DNA of 64,000 nt from NCBI GenBank assembly GCA_003013855.2, contig ML058384.1, forward strand, positions 17,742,176 through 17,806,175, given 5' to 3'. The translations under genes and the position numbers were made by a program. The first letter of the stretch is position 1, and each line of letters opens with the position of its first letter. The notes beneath the pieces were generated by a model that worked only from the letters and a program-made list of their open reading frames with translations, did no database searches and was not told the DNA's origin. Below are positions 20,294-32,334 of this stretch, piece after piece. Source of the DNA: Liriodendron chinense (Eukaryota; Streptophyta; Magnoliopsida; Magnoliales; Magnoliaceae).

Positions 20294-21022
20294 ATGTCTC
20301 GTTGGGAACGTGACTACAACAATCATCTCCAATCTGAAGGTGGTTTAGTTGGAACACTCTCCGTTCACAGACGAGTCTGAAAATCTGTTGAACATCATGA
20401 AAATTTGGAAAGTATGGATCAAATTCCATTAGGGAATCCTACCCCCCACCCCAAAAAAAAAAAAAAAAAAAACTACAAACGAAAATCAAGAGGGAGTAGG
20501 AGAGAATGAGGTACACAATGTTCTTCCAATGAGATCTTTACGGGATTACCTACAACCGACTCGTGCAACTACACCCTCATGTGTGGTCTTACCACCAACC
20601 GGGGGAAACATCGATATAAAGCCGGGAGTAATTCAACTCATACCAAAGTTCCATGGGCTAGACTCTAAGAGCCCATACCTACATTTAAAGGAGTTTGAAG
20701 AAGTGGTATCTACTTTGCAATACACTAATGTTTCAGAAGATGCAATTAAACTTAAACTTTTTTCCTTCTCATTGAAAGAAAGAGCCAAGACTTGGCTTCA
20801 CTCTCTTAGACCATACTCGATAGGGTCATGGAATGAGATGACCCGGGAATTCTTGAAAAAGTTCTTCCCGGCTCATAAAACAAATACCCTTCGAAGAGCC
20901 ATAATGAATTTTTTTACTAAAAAGAGTGAATCATTCTTTCAATGTTGGGAAAGGTTTAAAGATCTCCTACTTGCTTGCCCACGTCATGGCTACGAAAGTT
21001 GGTGAATCATAAACTTCTTCAG
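20294..21022 (+). pseudogene. gag: gag N-terminal fragment of Athila element B
   Basis: The start is ATG 20294 (MSRWERD), matching C and the MPHWAR start of D. A CGA-to-TGA stop follows near 20377 and an A run of about 20 bases lies at 20453-20472. From ATG 20529 the frame is open for 158 codons (MRSLRDYLQP, PGVIQLIPKFHGLDS, WLHSLRPYSIGSWNEM, FFPAHKTNTLRRAIMNF), ending at TGA 21003-21005 where C has CGA. This is the retrotransposon gag (capsid) domain. The C-terminal half is missing by truncation. Confidence 0.85.
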
Positions 21023-21424
21023 AAGGTCCCCCGTTGGCATGACCGACAACCCCTTACGATTTCTCTCTTTGTGATCATAGGTCACAAAATTTCCACCGTA
21101 CATCCGTGTCCGCTTTAAGCGATAAAGATCTACTCATTGATCATCGATCAACATCTGTTACTCCAATTTTGGATGTTAATATAGCAACCCATGTATCCTA
21201 TTATAATCACTCATCGTTGTGCAGATAAAGGGAGAAATCCACCTGCTCATGGTATTGAACTTGCTTAGTTGGGCCTCACACTTAACAAAGGGCTGGTCTA
21301 ACTCCCCACCACAATCAAAGTATGGTTGGAATATGACACCAAGATAAGTCTTCTTAAAAATGACTATGTAAAGAGAGATTGTAGCCTTATCAAGAGGTAG
21401 TGATTCAATAGGGCGCCTCAAGTG
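21023..21424. other. unassigned sequence between B and the Copia element
   Basis: Not similar to anything else in the window. The minus strand has an 81-codon open frame (21176-21421), with DCGGELDQP and SRWISPFICTT, that I do not recognise. It may be a fragment of an older gene or simply chance. It is continuous with 33897 onward across the Copia insertion. Confidence 0.4.
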
Positions 21425-21756
21425 ATTGGTGTTAGTGCACTTTTTTATGGCATACTAGTGCACTGTATTTGTCAATCATGTCAGTCCATGTGTTGTAATG
21501 TCGATTGAGCCTTGACAAGCTGAAGACCGAAGATTCAAGTGTATAAGAAGCATCAATGAAGAAGATCAAGTAAATGAGATGCCTTGGTGACCCTTATCCC
21601 TTTGAACCAAAACACTCAAAACCTCTTAGATGACTTGGACCAACTAAGAATACCCTTAGTCATTATCATTAGTCTTAGAACTCCATTAAAAATATGATAA
21701 GTTAGACTAATTAAAGAGGTGGAAGCTGCTGTAAACAATTAAGCTCAAACAGCCGT

Positions 21757-22165
21757 TTTCGATTGATCACCGATTAATCGGACAATAGTTCCGATAGGAC
21801 TTTGATCAATTGGATAGAAGTTTCGATCAATCGGAATTTAGTACAGCAAGTTTGAAAAACTCACTGGACAGATCTTCGATCAATCAGACATACTTTTGAT
21901 CCATTGAATGGGGTCCTTCCGATCAATCGGAGTGTGGTTCCAATCAATTGGAATTTATTCCAGCAAGTTTGAAAAACTCACTGGAAAGATTTTCGATCAA
22001 TCGGACATACTTCTGATCCATCGGATGGGGTCCTTCCAATCAATCAGAGCGTGGTTCTGATCAATTGGAATTTGTTCCAGAGAACTTTCTAGACAGATTT
22101 TCGATCAATCGGACAGGTCTCCGATCAATCGGAAGGACCTCCAATCCATTGGACCTTTTTTGATT
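21757..22165. repeat. GATCAATCGG motif array in Copia LTR
   Basis: More than ten spaced, diverged copies of CGATCAATCGGA / CCGATCAATTGGA / CGATTGATC, typically 15-40 bases apart. They end about 50 bases before the TATA box, the same position as the ACCGGTC arrays of the Athila LTRs. Confidence 0.8.
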
Positions 22166-22213
22166 AATTGGAGATACGCGAATTTGCTCATTTTTTACCG
22201 TTGGAAGAAAATC

Positions 22214-22221
22214 TATAAAAG
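22214..22221 (+). promoter_or_regulatory. TATA box in Copia LTR
   Basis: TATAAAAG followed by GAGGGG, downstream of the motif array. Likely core promoter of H. Confidence 0.7.
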
Positions 22222-23472
22222 GAGGGGATTCATTTTTTAGTATAGAAAGGAGATTTTGAGGAGATAGAAGGCACCCTTGTTTAAGATTATTAAGAGCTCC
22301 ATTCCTAACCCAAACAAGTGATCTTCCTTGTGATTCATCATAAGAATGGAGCATTCAAAGCTTAAGATGAAGATGCACGTGTCCCTCTTTTGATCTACCT
22401 CCCATCCACCTTGGCCATCTTAAGAAGAGCATATGCAAGGGGATTGATTGTTAGAGCTGGAGCATTGGCGAAGCAACGTCATCAACATCGGGGGAGCACA
22501 ATGTTAGCTGATTGAAGCATGGGAGAGTGGAGATCAAACAACCTGAAGAGGCGCATCAAAGGGGCTCAATCCGATAAGTAAGTTGTCAATTGTAAGAGTC
22601 CGGTTCCACTCTTTTCTTGTGAGGAATTGAGTGTAGAGTTTTTTTTTGTCAAACTTGCATTCTAGGGTCGTTGGTCGATCCTTGGCTTATTACTTGAGCC
22701 TAAAACGTAGGGACGTTTGTCGTTCCTTGGTACGTTTGTCGGGCTTAAAATTCAAGGACGTTTGCCGTTCCTTGGCACATTTGGCGGGCCTAAATAAGTC
22801 TCCAAGGGGAGCCGCCAACACGAGTGTGAAGGTGTAGGTTAGGAGGAACCTGTAAATTCTCTGGTTAGGTGGATCTGATTTAAAACACCTTGGTTGGGAG
22901 GAACTAGATTTAAACTCCCTAGTGAATGCCGATGTGCTCAAAGGGGTTGAGTACTTGAACCGGGAGTAGAGTAGACAAGTATTCAAACCGCTATACATGC
23001 TTGTGTTTGTAATTGTATTTGAGCACATTTCTTAGTATGCATTGTGTTTAATTGTTTAATTATTAATGCTTAATTAGAATGTATGATAGGCACTAAATAG
23101 GCACATCCACATACAAGATGTACTTTCACTTAGTTGTGTAGACTTGAGCTTAATTGATCCATCCTCTGCAGTCTATTTAGGTTGCATAGATTAGGAGCTT
23201 AATTATTTTAATCATATGTCAATCTATGCATGCTTAGACTAGGTTGTTAATTATTTAATCATATGCTAGTCTATTGATTGGACCCACTTGGGCTTGAAAG
23301 CCAAAGTGTTCTTGCTTACTTAGTTTAATTTGTTAAAACTATTAAGTAGGTGAAAAGAATTTTGAAAAGGTCCTAATCACCCCCTCTAAGACTTACCATA
23401 ATTCTATTTGCTCCTTAAGCTTCTACACGCGAATGCGTTGGTGTCGTGGTAGACTACTGACATAATTTCAAT

Positions 23473-23484
23473 TGGTATCAAAGT
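23473..23484 (+). promoter_or_regulatory. primer-binding site of Copia element H
   Basis: TGGTATCAAAGT two bases after the LTR end. It resembles TGGTATCAGAGC, the usual Copia site complementary to initiator-methionine tRNA, with a G-to-A change. Confidence 0.8.
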
Positions 23485-23544
23485 GGGTTGCTCTTCAAGG
23501 ACTTAACCGTATAGAGTAAGATCTGATACCGGAGTACTAGCATC

Positions 23545-24648
23545 ATGTCTCTTTGAGATGAGAATACTATCAACTGTCCACCACACTTTGATGGGTCCAA
23601 CTATGCCTATTGGAAGGCTAGAATGAGGATTTTCCTCCAATCTATGGACCAATCTGTGTGAGCAGCAACACTAAATGGATATTCATTGCCCACGGAACAA
23701 GTAAAGGTTGATGGTAAGATCATTGTCATTTCCAAAGATGATGAGAAATGGAATGATAATGAGATAGCTTAATATATGGCAAATGCCAAAGCTCTCAATG
23801 CGATTTGCTGTGCGATTTTTTCGAAAGAATTTCAACGCATTCTCACATGTGTAACTGCAAAAGAAGTGTGGGATATATTTGAAGTAACCCCCAAGGGAAC
23901 TAGCATAGTAAGACACTCGAAGCTTCAGCTATTGACCACCAAACTTGAAAACATTAGGATAGAAGAGACTGAAATATTCATAGAGTTTTATACTAAACTT
24001 TTTGATATTTGCAACTCTATGTTTGCCTTAGGGGAACGGGTTCTAGAAGGAGAGATTTGTAAAAAAAATTCTTAGGTCCCTCCAGGAAAGATTTAGCACC
24101 AAAGTAGTGGCTTTAGAGAAGTGTAGAGACATAGATAACATGAAAGTAGAAGAACTTATAGGTTCCCTACAAACTCATGAACTATTCTTTAGGGCCCCCT
24201 CTAAGAAGAAAGACATTTCTTTGAAATCTTCATATAGACACTCACATAGGTAAAAGAAAATTAAGAGTGAGTCATCCAAAGATAGCAATGATGAAGAAGA
24301 AAAGATGAACAAAAAATTTAAAAGATTTCTCAAATTTGATAGAGGGAGTAGCTGTGACAAGAAGGACAAGAAGGGTGATAAACATAAAGGGAAATCATCA
24401 AAATCTTCATCCGTTCGATGTTACAGTTGCAATCAACGTAGCCATATTGCCCTGGATTGTCTGGAAGCGCCTAAACCGAAAGGTAAAAAGGACATGGTAG
24501 CCACGTGGGATGATACGGAGGAGTCAAAATCTGAATCTAGTGACTCCAATAGTGATGAAAATCAAAATATAGTGAGAGCTCTCATGGGATCCACCACTAG
24601 CTTTTTTCCTCCTAATCTAACAGAGGATCCCGACCGCTTTCCCTTCTA
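23545..24648 (+). pseudogene. gag: Copia gag, element H
   Basis: Capsid protein of a Copia retrotransposon. Start ATG 23545 with CPPHFDGSNYAYWKARM, the UBN2/DUF4219-type N-terminus. Stops: TGA 23554-23556, TGA near 23659 and TAA near 23770. Then an open stretch from 23776 (WDIFEVTPKGTS, ETEIFIEFYTKLFDICN). An A run near 24062 shifts the frame. The C-terminal part has a CCHC zinc knuckle CYSCNQRSHIALDC (about 24418) and an acidic Ser-rich tail. It ends at TAG 24647-24649. No pol follows. Confidence 0.85.
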
Positions 24649-24649
24649 G

Positions 24650-25467
24650 GAGTAGAAGGAGTTTCCAACCCTTCACCTCATGTTACATTCCATGAGAGTG
24701 TTGTGAAAATTAGTTACCCTTAGGCTAAACACATAAACATAGTTAGTAAGGGTAATTAAAAATGCTTCTATAGGAAAATCTGAGGATTTTAGCTTCATTT
24801 TTATGTGTATCGGAAAATCAAAGGATTCAAGCCTCATTAGCCCAAACTTTGGTAGTTTAGTCTTGCTTTTACTTGATAGAATTGTTGCTAAACTATCACC
24901 TTGCTTAAATTAGCTAATTTTGCTAAATTTCATGCTTAGTTGTATGCTAATCTTTGCTTAGGTTTGGTCATGATGTACATCATTTGGGGAAGTTGGTTGA
25001 TTGGGCTATAAGCCCTTGAGATTTAATGCTTAATGTATATCATAAATGACCAATACTACATGATTAACTATGCTTGTATAAGTATATTTTCTTATTAATC
25101 ATGTTCACATGCATGCTCCATGTACTAATGTTCATGCACCCCATACTCTCTCTAGTTAGCATGTTTTTATAATTATAACTACGACATACTAACATCTCTT
25201 ACTTTAACCTTAATTGATGTATCATTAAGGAGGAGAGATTGGTTTGTCAATTGCTGACAAAAAGGAAGAGAAAGATCAAGTCCCATCAAAACAAATTTTC
25301 TATTTTGTGTCTCAAGGATTAATAGGTTATGGGGGAGCAATCAAGAAGAGCTTGCTTAGTTACATGTCTTAGTGTATTTCGAGTTGTAATGTTTATTTTC
25401 CTTTGACAGATAATTTATTTATGTTTTGGTAATATCATTGGTATGGACCATGACATGGGTCTCCAAG
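24650..25467 (+). other. residual internal sequence of Copia element H
   Basis: About 0.8 kb, AT-rich, without coding signal. It includes TTGGTTTGTCAATTGCTGAC followed by an AAAAAGGAAGAGAAAG purine run and TGGGGGAGC, which resemble the region before the 3' LTR in Copia elements. The 5' half of the 3' LTR should follow but is missing. Confidence 0.6.
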
Positions 25468-25981
25468 GGGAGCCACCAGCATATGTATGAACGTGTAGGT
25501 TGGGAGGAAACCTGTAAACTCCTTGGTTGGGTAGATCTGATTTAAAATACATTAGTTGAGAGGAACTAGATTTAAACTCCTTAGTGAATGCCGGTGTGCT
25601 CAAAGGGGTTGAGTACTTGAACCGAGAGTGGAGTAGACAAGTAGTTGAACCACTATACATGCTTGTGTTTGTGATTATATTTGAGCACATTTCTTATTAT
25701 GCATTGTATTTAATTACTTAAGTATGAATGCTTAATTAAAATGGATGCTAGGCACTAAATAGGCACATCCACCCACAAGATGTACTTTCGCTTAGTTGTG
25801 TAGACTTGATCTTAATTGATCCATCCTCTATAGTCTATTTAGATTGAATATATTAGAAGCTTGATTAGTATAATCATATATTAATCTATGCATGTTTAGA
25901 CTATGTTATTAATTGTTTAATCATATGCTAGTCTATTGATTGGACCCACTTGGGCTTGGAAGCCGAAGTGTTCTTGCTTGC
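25468..25981 (+). repeat. 3' LTR of Copia element H, first part (5'-truncated)
   Basis: Matches 22798-23320 of the 5' LTR (GTCTCCAAGGGGAGCC onward), with roughly one difference per 15-20 bases by eye. Interrupted at 25981 by element C. CTTGC 25977-25981 is C's left TSD. Confidence 0.85.
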
Positions 25982-27396
25982 TATTGAACCTCCAATTTGT
26001 ACATTGCATAGCCACTACATCACATTATATGCATGGTTTTCATGATTAAAAGGCCCATCTAATGCATGTTTTGTGATTGTAGGGATGAGAGCGGCCTTCA
26101 CTCAATTGGAGACAAAAAAGGGTCCATTTAGTACCTGTGAATGAAGGTCCAAGGTGGACCAAAGAAGGAAGAAGAAAGAGGGAGAAAAGAGAATAAAGAA
26201 AAGAAGAAAAAGAAGAGAAAAGCTAGTCCGACCGGTCGGACGACCGGTCGGCCACGCCTCTGGACACCACTGGAAAAGGGACCAGTTGGTCCGACCGGTC
26301 TTGACCGGTCGGCCAACCGGTCGGTGCTGATGCTGAGCTCGCTGGACGCATGACCAGTTTGGTCCGACCGGTCGTGACCGGTCGGCCAACAGGTCGTGGC
26401 TGCTGGGAAACCCTCTGGACCAAAAACAGACAGGTCCGACCGGTCGTGACCGGTCGGCCAGGCTAGTCCGACCAGTCGATCATGCTAAAAATCAGGCAGT
26501 TTCTAAAACGGGATTTGGGAAATTTCTGCGCAGTGCGTAACCTTACGCAATTTCTGGATGTTTCCGACGCAAGGGGGATTTCTCACTATAAAAGGACACC
26601 TAGGGGCTCTTCCTAGGTCATCATAGAAGCTAGGGGACGTGGTGCTAGAGAGAGGAAGCCGTCGTGGAGCGTCTGCAACCCTTCAAACTCCAGTTTTTCT
26701 AGTTTTTATGCTTTTTTCATGAGTTCTAGTTGTAGTATGACAATGCTCGGCTAGAATCTCTCAGCTAAGGCTGAGAGGTGAAGCTTGTAGCCAATTTCCA
26801 TGTTTAATTCAGTTTAATTCAAGTAATTTCAATTCAAGTTTGGGTTTTTAATCTTTTAGTCCCTTAAGTTGATAGTTTGAGATGTTTTATGAGAGTTCAT
26901 GTGCTCCGGACATGAATTCCTTGCAATTCTCTGAGATTATCATATGGTGTTTGTTTAGATTCGAATTATGGTAACCCTTGAGCAAGCCATAGTCCATAGG
27001 CATGGCTGTTACTCCGAAGGCTATGATTTTGAAATCTACATGTGTTGAATGGGACTAGAACTTGGAAGTTCAACTTGAATGGAATTGAATATGTTTGAAT
27101 GCTTTATTTTCCAACTAGATGAGAGATAGGACTTCAAATCTAGTTTTGCTCTATACTTGGATTGATTGGATTGACATGGGATTGCTACAAGTGGATCCTT
27201 AAATGCCTTAGTACCTTAAATTACTGGTTTTCATTAAGTTACTATTTTAGTTTAATTACTCAATTGAATACTCATATTTATTGCAAACTGAGTTGCTGGA
27301 ATAGTTTGAAAGTTGTTTCTAATTCCCTGTGGATCGACCTCGGTCTTACCGAGTTTTATTACTACATCGCAGCCTTACACTTGAGGCGAGCGAACA
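25982..27396 (+). repeat. 5' LTR of element C
   Basis: 1415 bp. Its first two bases are TA instead of TG. ACCGGTC array 26228-26475, GCGTAA-CC-TTACGC dyad about 26535, TATAAAAG 26587-26594, CCTAGG dyad, hairpin CTCTCAGC/GCTGAGAG at 26758-26777. Ends GCGAACA. Confidence 0.9.
26758..26777 (+). promoter_or_regulatory. conserved hairpin in LTR of C, with covarying base pair
   Basis: Stem CTCTCAGC / GCTGAGAG, loop TAAG. Compared with CTCTTAGC / GCTAAGAG in A, D, E, F and the solo LTR, one T-A pair has become C-G on both sides. It lies about 170 bases after the TATA box. Confidence 0.6.
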
Positions 27397-27402
27397 AGTT
27401 TT

Positions 27403-27420
27403 TGGCGTTGTTGCCGGGGA
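27403..27420 (+). promoter_or_regulatory. primer-binding site of element C
   Basis: TGGCGTTGTTGCCGGGGA, one difference from each position group of the tRNA-Asp-type site TGGCGCCGTTGCCGGGGA (two C-to-T changes). Lies six bases after the LTR. Confidence 0.85.
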
Positions 27421-27647
27421 ATTTAGATAACGGTTTTCGAATTATTTTAGTAGCTGTAAAAGTAGAAGTAGATAGGTTTTCTGATATATTTTTTTGAACT
27501 AACAAATTGTTTTGCTTTGTAGGATTTTTTCTCTAGTTAAAAGCGCATCAGGTGATACCTTTCTAACTTAGTTTTTTTTACAGATTCTCTATTTTCAGAT
27601 TAATTTCAGATTTCTAGGATTTAGGACTAGTTTAGTTGTTGGTTGAG

Positions 27648-27840
27648 AAGGGTTCGGAGCCTTTACCTCGTTGGAAGACTCTACGGAGTTTCAACAAGAG
27701 GTCAACGTTTCGAAACCCATCAGGGTAGTGAAACATTCTCCCACTGCTAACTGCACTAGTGGATGCGACGTATGACTGACCGCGTGGGTGTGTACCGCGA
27801 TTAACTGGGTGTGTGTGTTGCCTGACTAACAAAAAAAAAA
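27648..27840 (+). mobile_element. SINE insertion in the leader of element C
   Basis: A 193-bp insertion flanked by a perfect 13-bp duplication GTTGTTGGTTGAG (27635-27647, 27841-27853) and ending in a run of ten A. It contains a B-box-like GTTTCGAAACC near 27713 for RNA polymerase III. The A box is not clear. The homologous leader of element B (about 20270-20300) has no insertion, so the empty site is visible. Length, A tail and TSD fit a plant SINE. Confidence 0.78.
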
Positions 27841-27859
27841 GTTGTTGGTTGAGTGGTTT

Positions 27860-30800
27860 ATGTCCCGTTGGGAACGTAACCACTCAAATCGTCTCCAATC
27901 TAAAGGTAGTTTAGTTGGACCATTGTCAGTCCATAGAGTCCGAAATTACCAAGAGCATTGTGAAAGTTTGGGGAGTATGGATCAAACACCTTTAAGGAAT
28001 CCTCCCCCCCTACTCCAACTACAAACGCAAATCAAGAGGGAGTAGGAGAAAATGAGGTACATAACGTTCCTCCAATGAGATCACTGCGGGATTACCTACA
28101 ACCAGCCCGTGCAATTACACCCTCTTGCGTGGTTCTACCACCAAACGGGGGAAACATTGACATAAAGCCGGGTGTAATTCAAATTATACCAAAGTTCCAT
28201 GGTCTAGACTCTGACCGCCCATATCTGCACTTGAAAGAATTCGAAGAAGTGGTGGCTACCTTGCAATACACCAATGTTTCAGAAGATACCATTAGACTTA
28301 AACTTTTTCCCTTTTCATTGAAAGAAAGAGCCAAAGATTGGCTTCACTCTCTTAGACCACATTCGATTGGGTCATGGAATGAGATGACCCGGGAATTTTT
28401 GAAAAAGTTCTTCCCGGCTCATAAAACGAACACCCTTCGAAGAGCCATAATGAATTTCTCGGCTAAAGAGGGTGAATCTTTCTTCCAATGTTGGAAGAGA
28501 TTTAAGGACCTCCTACTTTCTTGCCCACATCATGGCTATGAGAGTTGGCGAATTATAAATTTTTTCAATGATGGATTAAGTTCCAATATGCGCCAATTTG
28601 TAGAGATGATGTGCAATGGCGAGTTTATGAACAAAAATTCAGATGAGGCTTGGAGTTACTTGGACATGTTGGTTGAAAATGCCCAATCTTGGGATACCTC
28701 GGATAAACCCAATAACCCCAAGCTTATTCAAGAGAAAGGAGGGATCTATATCCTTAAGGAGGAAGACGACGTGAATGCAAGGATAGCCAACCTCACAAGG
28801 AAGGTCGAAGCCATGGAACTTAGTAAAAGTGGAGTTCCAAAGTCCAATGAAGCTATTGAGACCATATGTGGGATTTGTCACACCGATTTACACACTACGC
28901 AAGACTGTTCCACAATTCCTGCATTTCAAGAGGCATTACATGAACATGCAAATGCCACATATGGGTATCAACGGCCTTTCAATGGACCGGTGGGTAATAC
29001 GTACAATGACAGTTGGAAGAACCACCCAAATTTTAGTTGGAAGAATGTCCCTACGGGAAATCTTACCAACTCTCAAGGAGGGCCACCCATGCAAAATATG
29101 GCCCCACCTCAATTCTCAATGGAGGATACCTTGAAAGCGTTTATACAAGGGCAAACGCAAATCAATTAAACAAATCAGCAAATGTTCCAAGAGCTTAAAG
29201 TCTCGGTTGATGAGATTAAGGGACACTTGAATGCTAGGAAAGGGGCCTTTCCGGCCTAACCTCAGCCCAATCCAAAGCAAGTACATGAAGTGAGCATTCC
29301 TAATCCTTCCAACCAACACATGGAGCAAGCCAAATCCATCACCACTCTTAGAAGTGGTAAACAAATTGACAAATCTATTTCGGTGAAGGCCGACAAGCCT
29401 AATGATCCGGTAAATTCTGAGGATGAGGATGGATCTAACTTAGCCCCACAAGAACTGGAACTCATTTACAAGCCTGTAGCACCATTCCCTTCGAGATTGG
29501 TTGCTCCAAAATCTCTTCCAAACTCTTATGATATTCTAGAGATTTTTAGACAAGTCAAGATCAACATTCCTTTGCTTGATGCCATCAAACAAATCCCCTC
29601 TTATGCCAAGTTTCTAAAGGACCTATGCATGACAAAACACAAATATAATGTGCAGTAAAAGGCCTTCTTAAATGAGCAAGTGAGTGCCATTCTTACTCAA
29701 AAGACTCTCCCAAAATTCAAAGATCCCGGTAGTCCCACCGTCTCATGTATCATTGGAGACTACCGGATTGAGCGTGCGTTGCTAGATTTGGGGGCAAGTG
29801 TAAACTTGATCCCATACTCGGTATATGAGCAATTAGGTCTTGGTGAATTAAAACCCACCAAAACTACATTGCAACTCGTTGATAGATCCATCCGTGTGCC
29901 AAGAGGGATAGTTGAGGATGTGCTAGTTCAAGCGGATAAATTTTGCTACCTGGTAGATTTCATCGTCTTGGACACACAACTGGTTATGGATGCTAGCACC
30001 CAAATACCGGTGATTCTAGGCCGTCCATTCCTTGATACGTCAAACGCAATCATAAATTGCCGGAATGGAGTGATGCAAATGTCCTTTGGGAACATGACGT
30101 TGGAGGTGAATGTGTTCCACGTAGGCAAAAGGCATAGGGATGATGATAATGTCCACGAGGTTGATTTGATTGATGCAATTGTGGAAGAGGAGTTCGCTTT
30201 AAGACAAAATTTTAATCCTCTAGATGTTGTTAGCTTTGATCCCTTTGAGGATTGGCACGACAATGATGGCCCCCATGAGGTAAATATGATTGAATCCATG
30301 GATGATTAGGGGGGGGGGGGGGGGGGGGGGTTATTCCAACATGATCTACCTGAAAGTTTGGGGACATGTTTGACACATTCTAAGGATGAATCTAATTCTC
30401 ATTTTATTAAGACCTTGGAAGTGTCAATTTCTGAAAATTCAATTGACAAGTCACCAATTTCTGATTTACACAACTTTGTTATGCAGGATTTGGAAGAATT
30501 GGTACTTGACTTGCCTACAGAGAGGCCAATTTTTGAAAGTGTAGAGGTTGAGGACCCACTCCAACCTACACAAAATTCTGAGAAGGAGGAAAACATGAAG
30601 GGTCCAAATCTGAAAACTTCCTCTGATGAAGTCTCCTACACTCTAGAGGAGTGTTTAGCATATTTTGAAGATTGGGATGATCCCATGATTCAGGATATTG
30701 TGCATACTTTGAGAGAGACCTCCCCGATGCCTAAAAAGTTTCCTTCCACAGAACACCAAACTGAAAATTCAATTGTGGAAGCACCAGTGATATCTGATTT

Positions 30801-31173
30801 TGTTGAGATCATATCGACTTGTGAAAAAGAAATACAAGTCTCCACATCTCTTTGGTTTGTTCAAACCGAAGAACACTTCTGGGATGATCCATATTTGAAT
30901 AATTTTTGCCCAGACAAGAAGGAAAGGAGATCCATATTTAATGATTTCAAACCAATGCAATTCTCCTTTCCTAGTACATGTGACAATTGGGTTGAAGAAC
31001 CCGCTGAAATTTTTCAGCAGGATTTTCGATGGGTTAGACTAGTTGATGTCACCAATGTACTTTCCAAAGCAAGATGGTGGATAGTTCTACTGAAAAATTT
31101 GTTACACCACTTGATGATTCTGCTCAACTTTGTCCTTTTAGATGTTATAATGATAATCGATCTCCTAGTCTGA
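27860..31173 (+). pseudogene. gag: gag-protease-tail polyprotein of element C
   Basis: Start ATG 27860 (MSRWERNHSNRL). A C-run at about 28004-28012 shifts the frame; from ATG 28075 everything to TGA 31171-31173 is in one frame. Order: capsid domain (WLHSLRPHSIGSWNEM, FFPAHKTNTLRRAIMNF), CCHC knuckle CGICHTDLHTTQDC, linker, protease with DLGAS near 29790, then a tail with SLWFVQTE, WDDPYL, CPDK, EPAEI and a hydrophobic end. Stops: TAA 29167-29169, TAA 29258-29260 (CAA to TAA), TAA 29656-29658, TAG 30307-30309. The 281 codons after the G run have no stop. The product would be an RT-less polyprotein of about 1100 residues. Confidence 0.88.
30309..30330 (+). repeat. 22-base G homopolymer between protease and tail of C
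   Basis: 22 consecutive G, directly after the stop TAG 30307-30309. The flanking frames stay in register across the run. Could be real or an assembly error. Confidence 0.85.
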
Positions 31174-32334
31174 TGGAGATCCTCTTTTTCCAAGGACGGG
31201 TTAGTTATCTTTATTGCTTTCCGTAGATTAGGTTTAGTTTTATCTAGTTTTACTATTTTAAGTAGCCTTAGTTGTTGGGTTGTAGACTTCCATGATCGCT
31301 CTCTCAGGTACTATTGTTTTCACTCTCTCATATTTTACCATTGCTCTCATGTTCATGCTCATTGCATATCTTTTTACATTGAGGACAATGCAAGATTTGG
31401 TGGGGGGTGAGATGAGATCCTTCATCTAGCATGATGCAACATTTCGAGCCTCATATGCCTAAATTTTTTTGAATTTTCAAAAAATTCAAAACTCTTTTAG
31501 AAAACCTTATTTCCATGCATTCGAGATGATAGAAATATACGAAGAGGGGATACGAAGTGTGTGATGTTGTAAGTCTTGAATTTCTCCCAATATAATGGTT
31601 TTATATGTTAGTTCCCCTATTGTTGTGATCGGTAGAAAATTTGAACACTTTTTACACCTAGTTCACATTACACGATTCTCATAGGGTTGAAAGGATTATG
31701 CGATTTGTAGATTAGCTAGACGTTGATTCAAAAGGTGTTGAGAAACCAAGCCGGGGTATTTTGTCCATCCTTGTCCATGGGAAAATAACGAAAGATATGG
31801 ATTTTTTAAAAATCCTATCTAAATTAAAAGAAAAAGGAAAAGAAAGGATGAAATCGGGAATAAAGGAAAAATGGTCGAAAATTCCGAAAAGGGCTATCTA
31901 TTACCAATCGGGGGATGGTCTATCTGTAACCAAAGCCGGAAATGGGACGTATTGTGAAAGCCGTCGAAAGGACGGTAAGACAAATTCCCATCATAGGCTT
32001 GTTGTTAGTCTGTGCACCTTGAGATCTACAGTTTAGTTGATCTATGAAGAATACATTCCCAGAAACTCATGAGATGAACTTTCACTATGCACACTAGGTT
32101 GAAATTGTTCGAGTTCTTCTATTTATCAATCAATAAGCGGGAATTTCATGTAGACACTTCTTATGCTTTGAGAGTTTAAGTTTGCAATTTCTATTACCTA
32201 GTTTCTCCAAATTTTATACTTGTATGTCTTGGAATGGATGGAAACATGGTTTCTGAAAGAGAGTTGGGTTTGGAGGTTTGAAATTGTTTCACTCATGTTT
32301 TACTCGGGACTAGCAAAAAGCTGGTTGGCGGGTG
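31174..32334 (+). other. 3' noncoding region of element C
   Basis: Homologous to the same region of A, D, E and F. Begins with CTCCTAGTCTGATGGAG. Internal polypurine-like tract about 31397-31409 (TTGGTGGGGGGTG), terminal tract CTGGTTGGCGGGTG 32321-32334. The small ORF of E and F is cut by a stop after about 29 codons here. Confidence 0.8.

Larger units (their letters stand above)
18649..21022 (+). mobile_element. truncated Athila element B (5' LTR, leader, partial gag)
   Basis: A 5' LTR (18649-20036), a decayed primer-binding site, a leader and the first 160 or so gag codons after the second Met. Homology to element C stops at about 21022, where unrelated sequence begins. No 3' LTR is found, so it is truncated. 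It lacks the SINE present in C and so serves as an empty site. Confidence 0.8.
21430..23470 (+). repeat. 5' LTR of Copia element H
   Basis: 2041 bp from TGTTAGTGCAC to AATTTCA. Contains a GATCAATCGG motif array (21757-22165), TATAAAAG at 22214-22221, and three tandem units of about 46 bp (GGACGTTTGTCGTTCCTTGG type) at about 22676-22805. The last 670 bases match the split 3' LTR. Confidence 0.85.
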
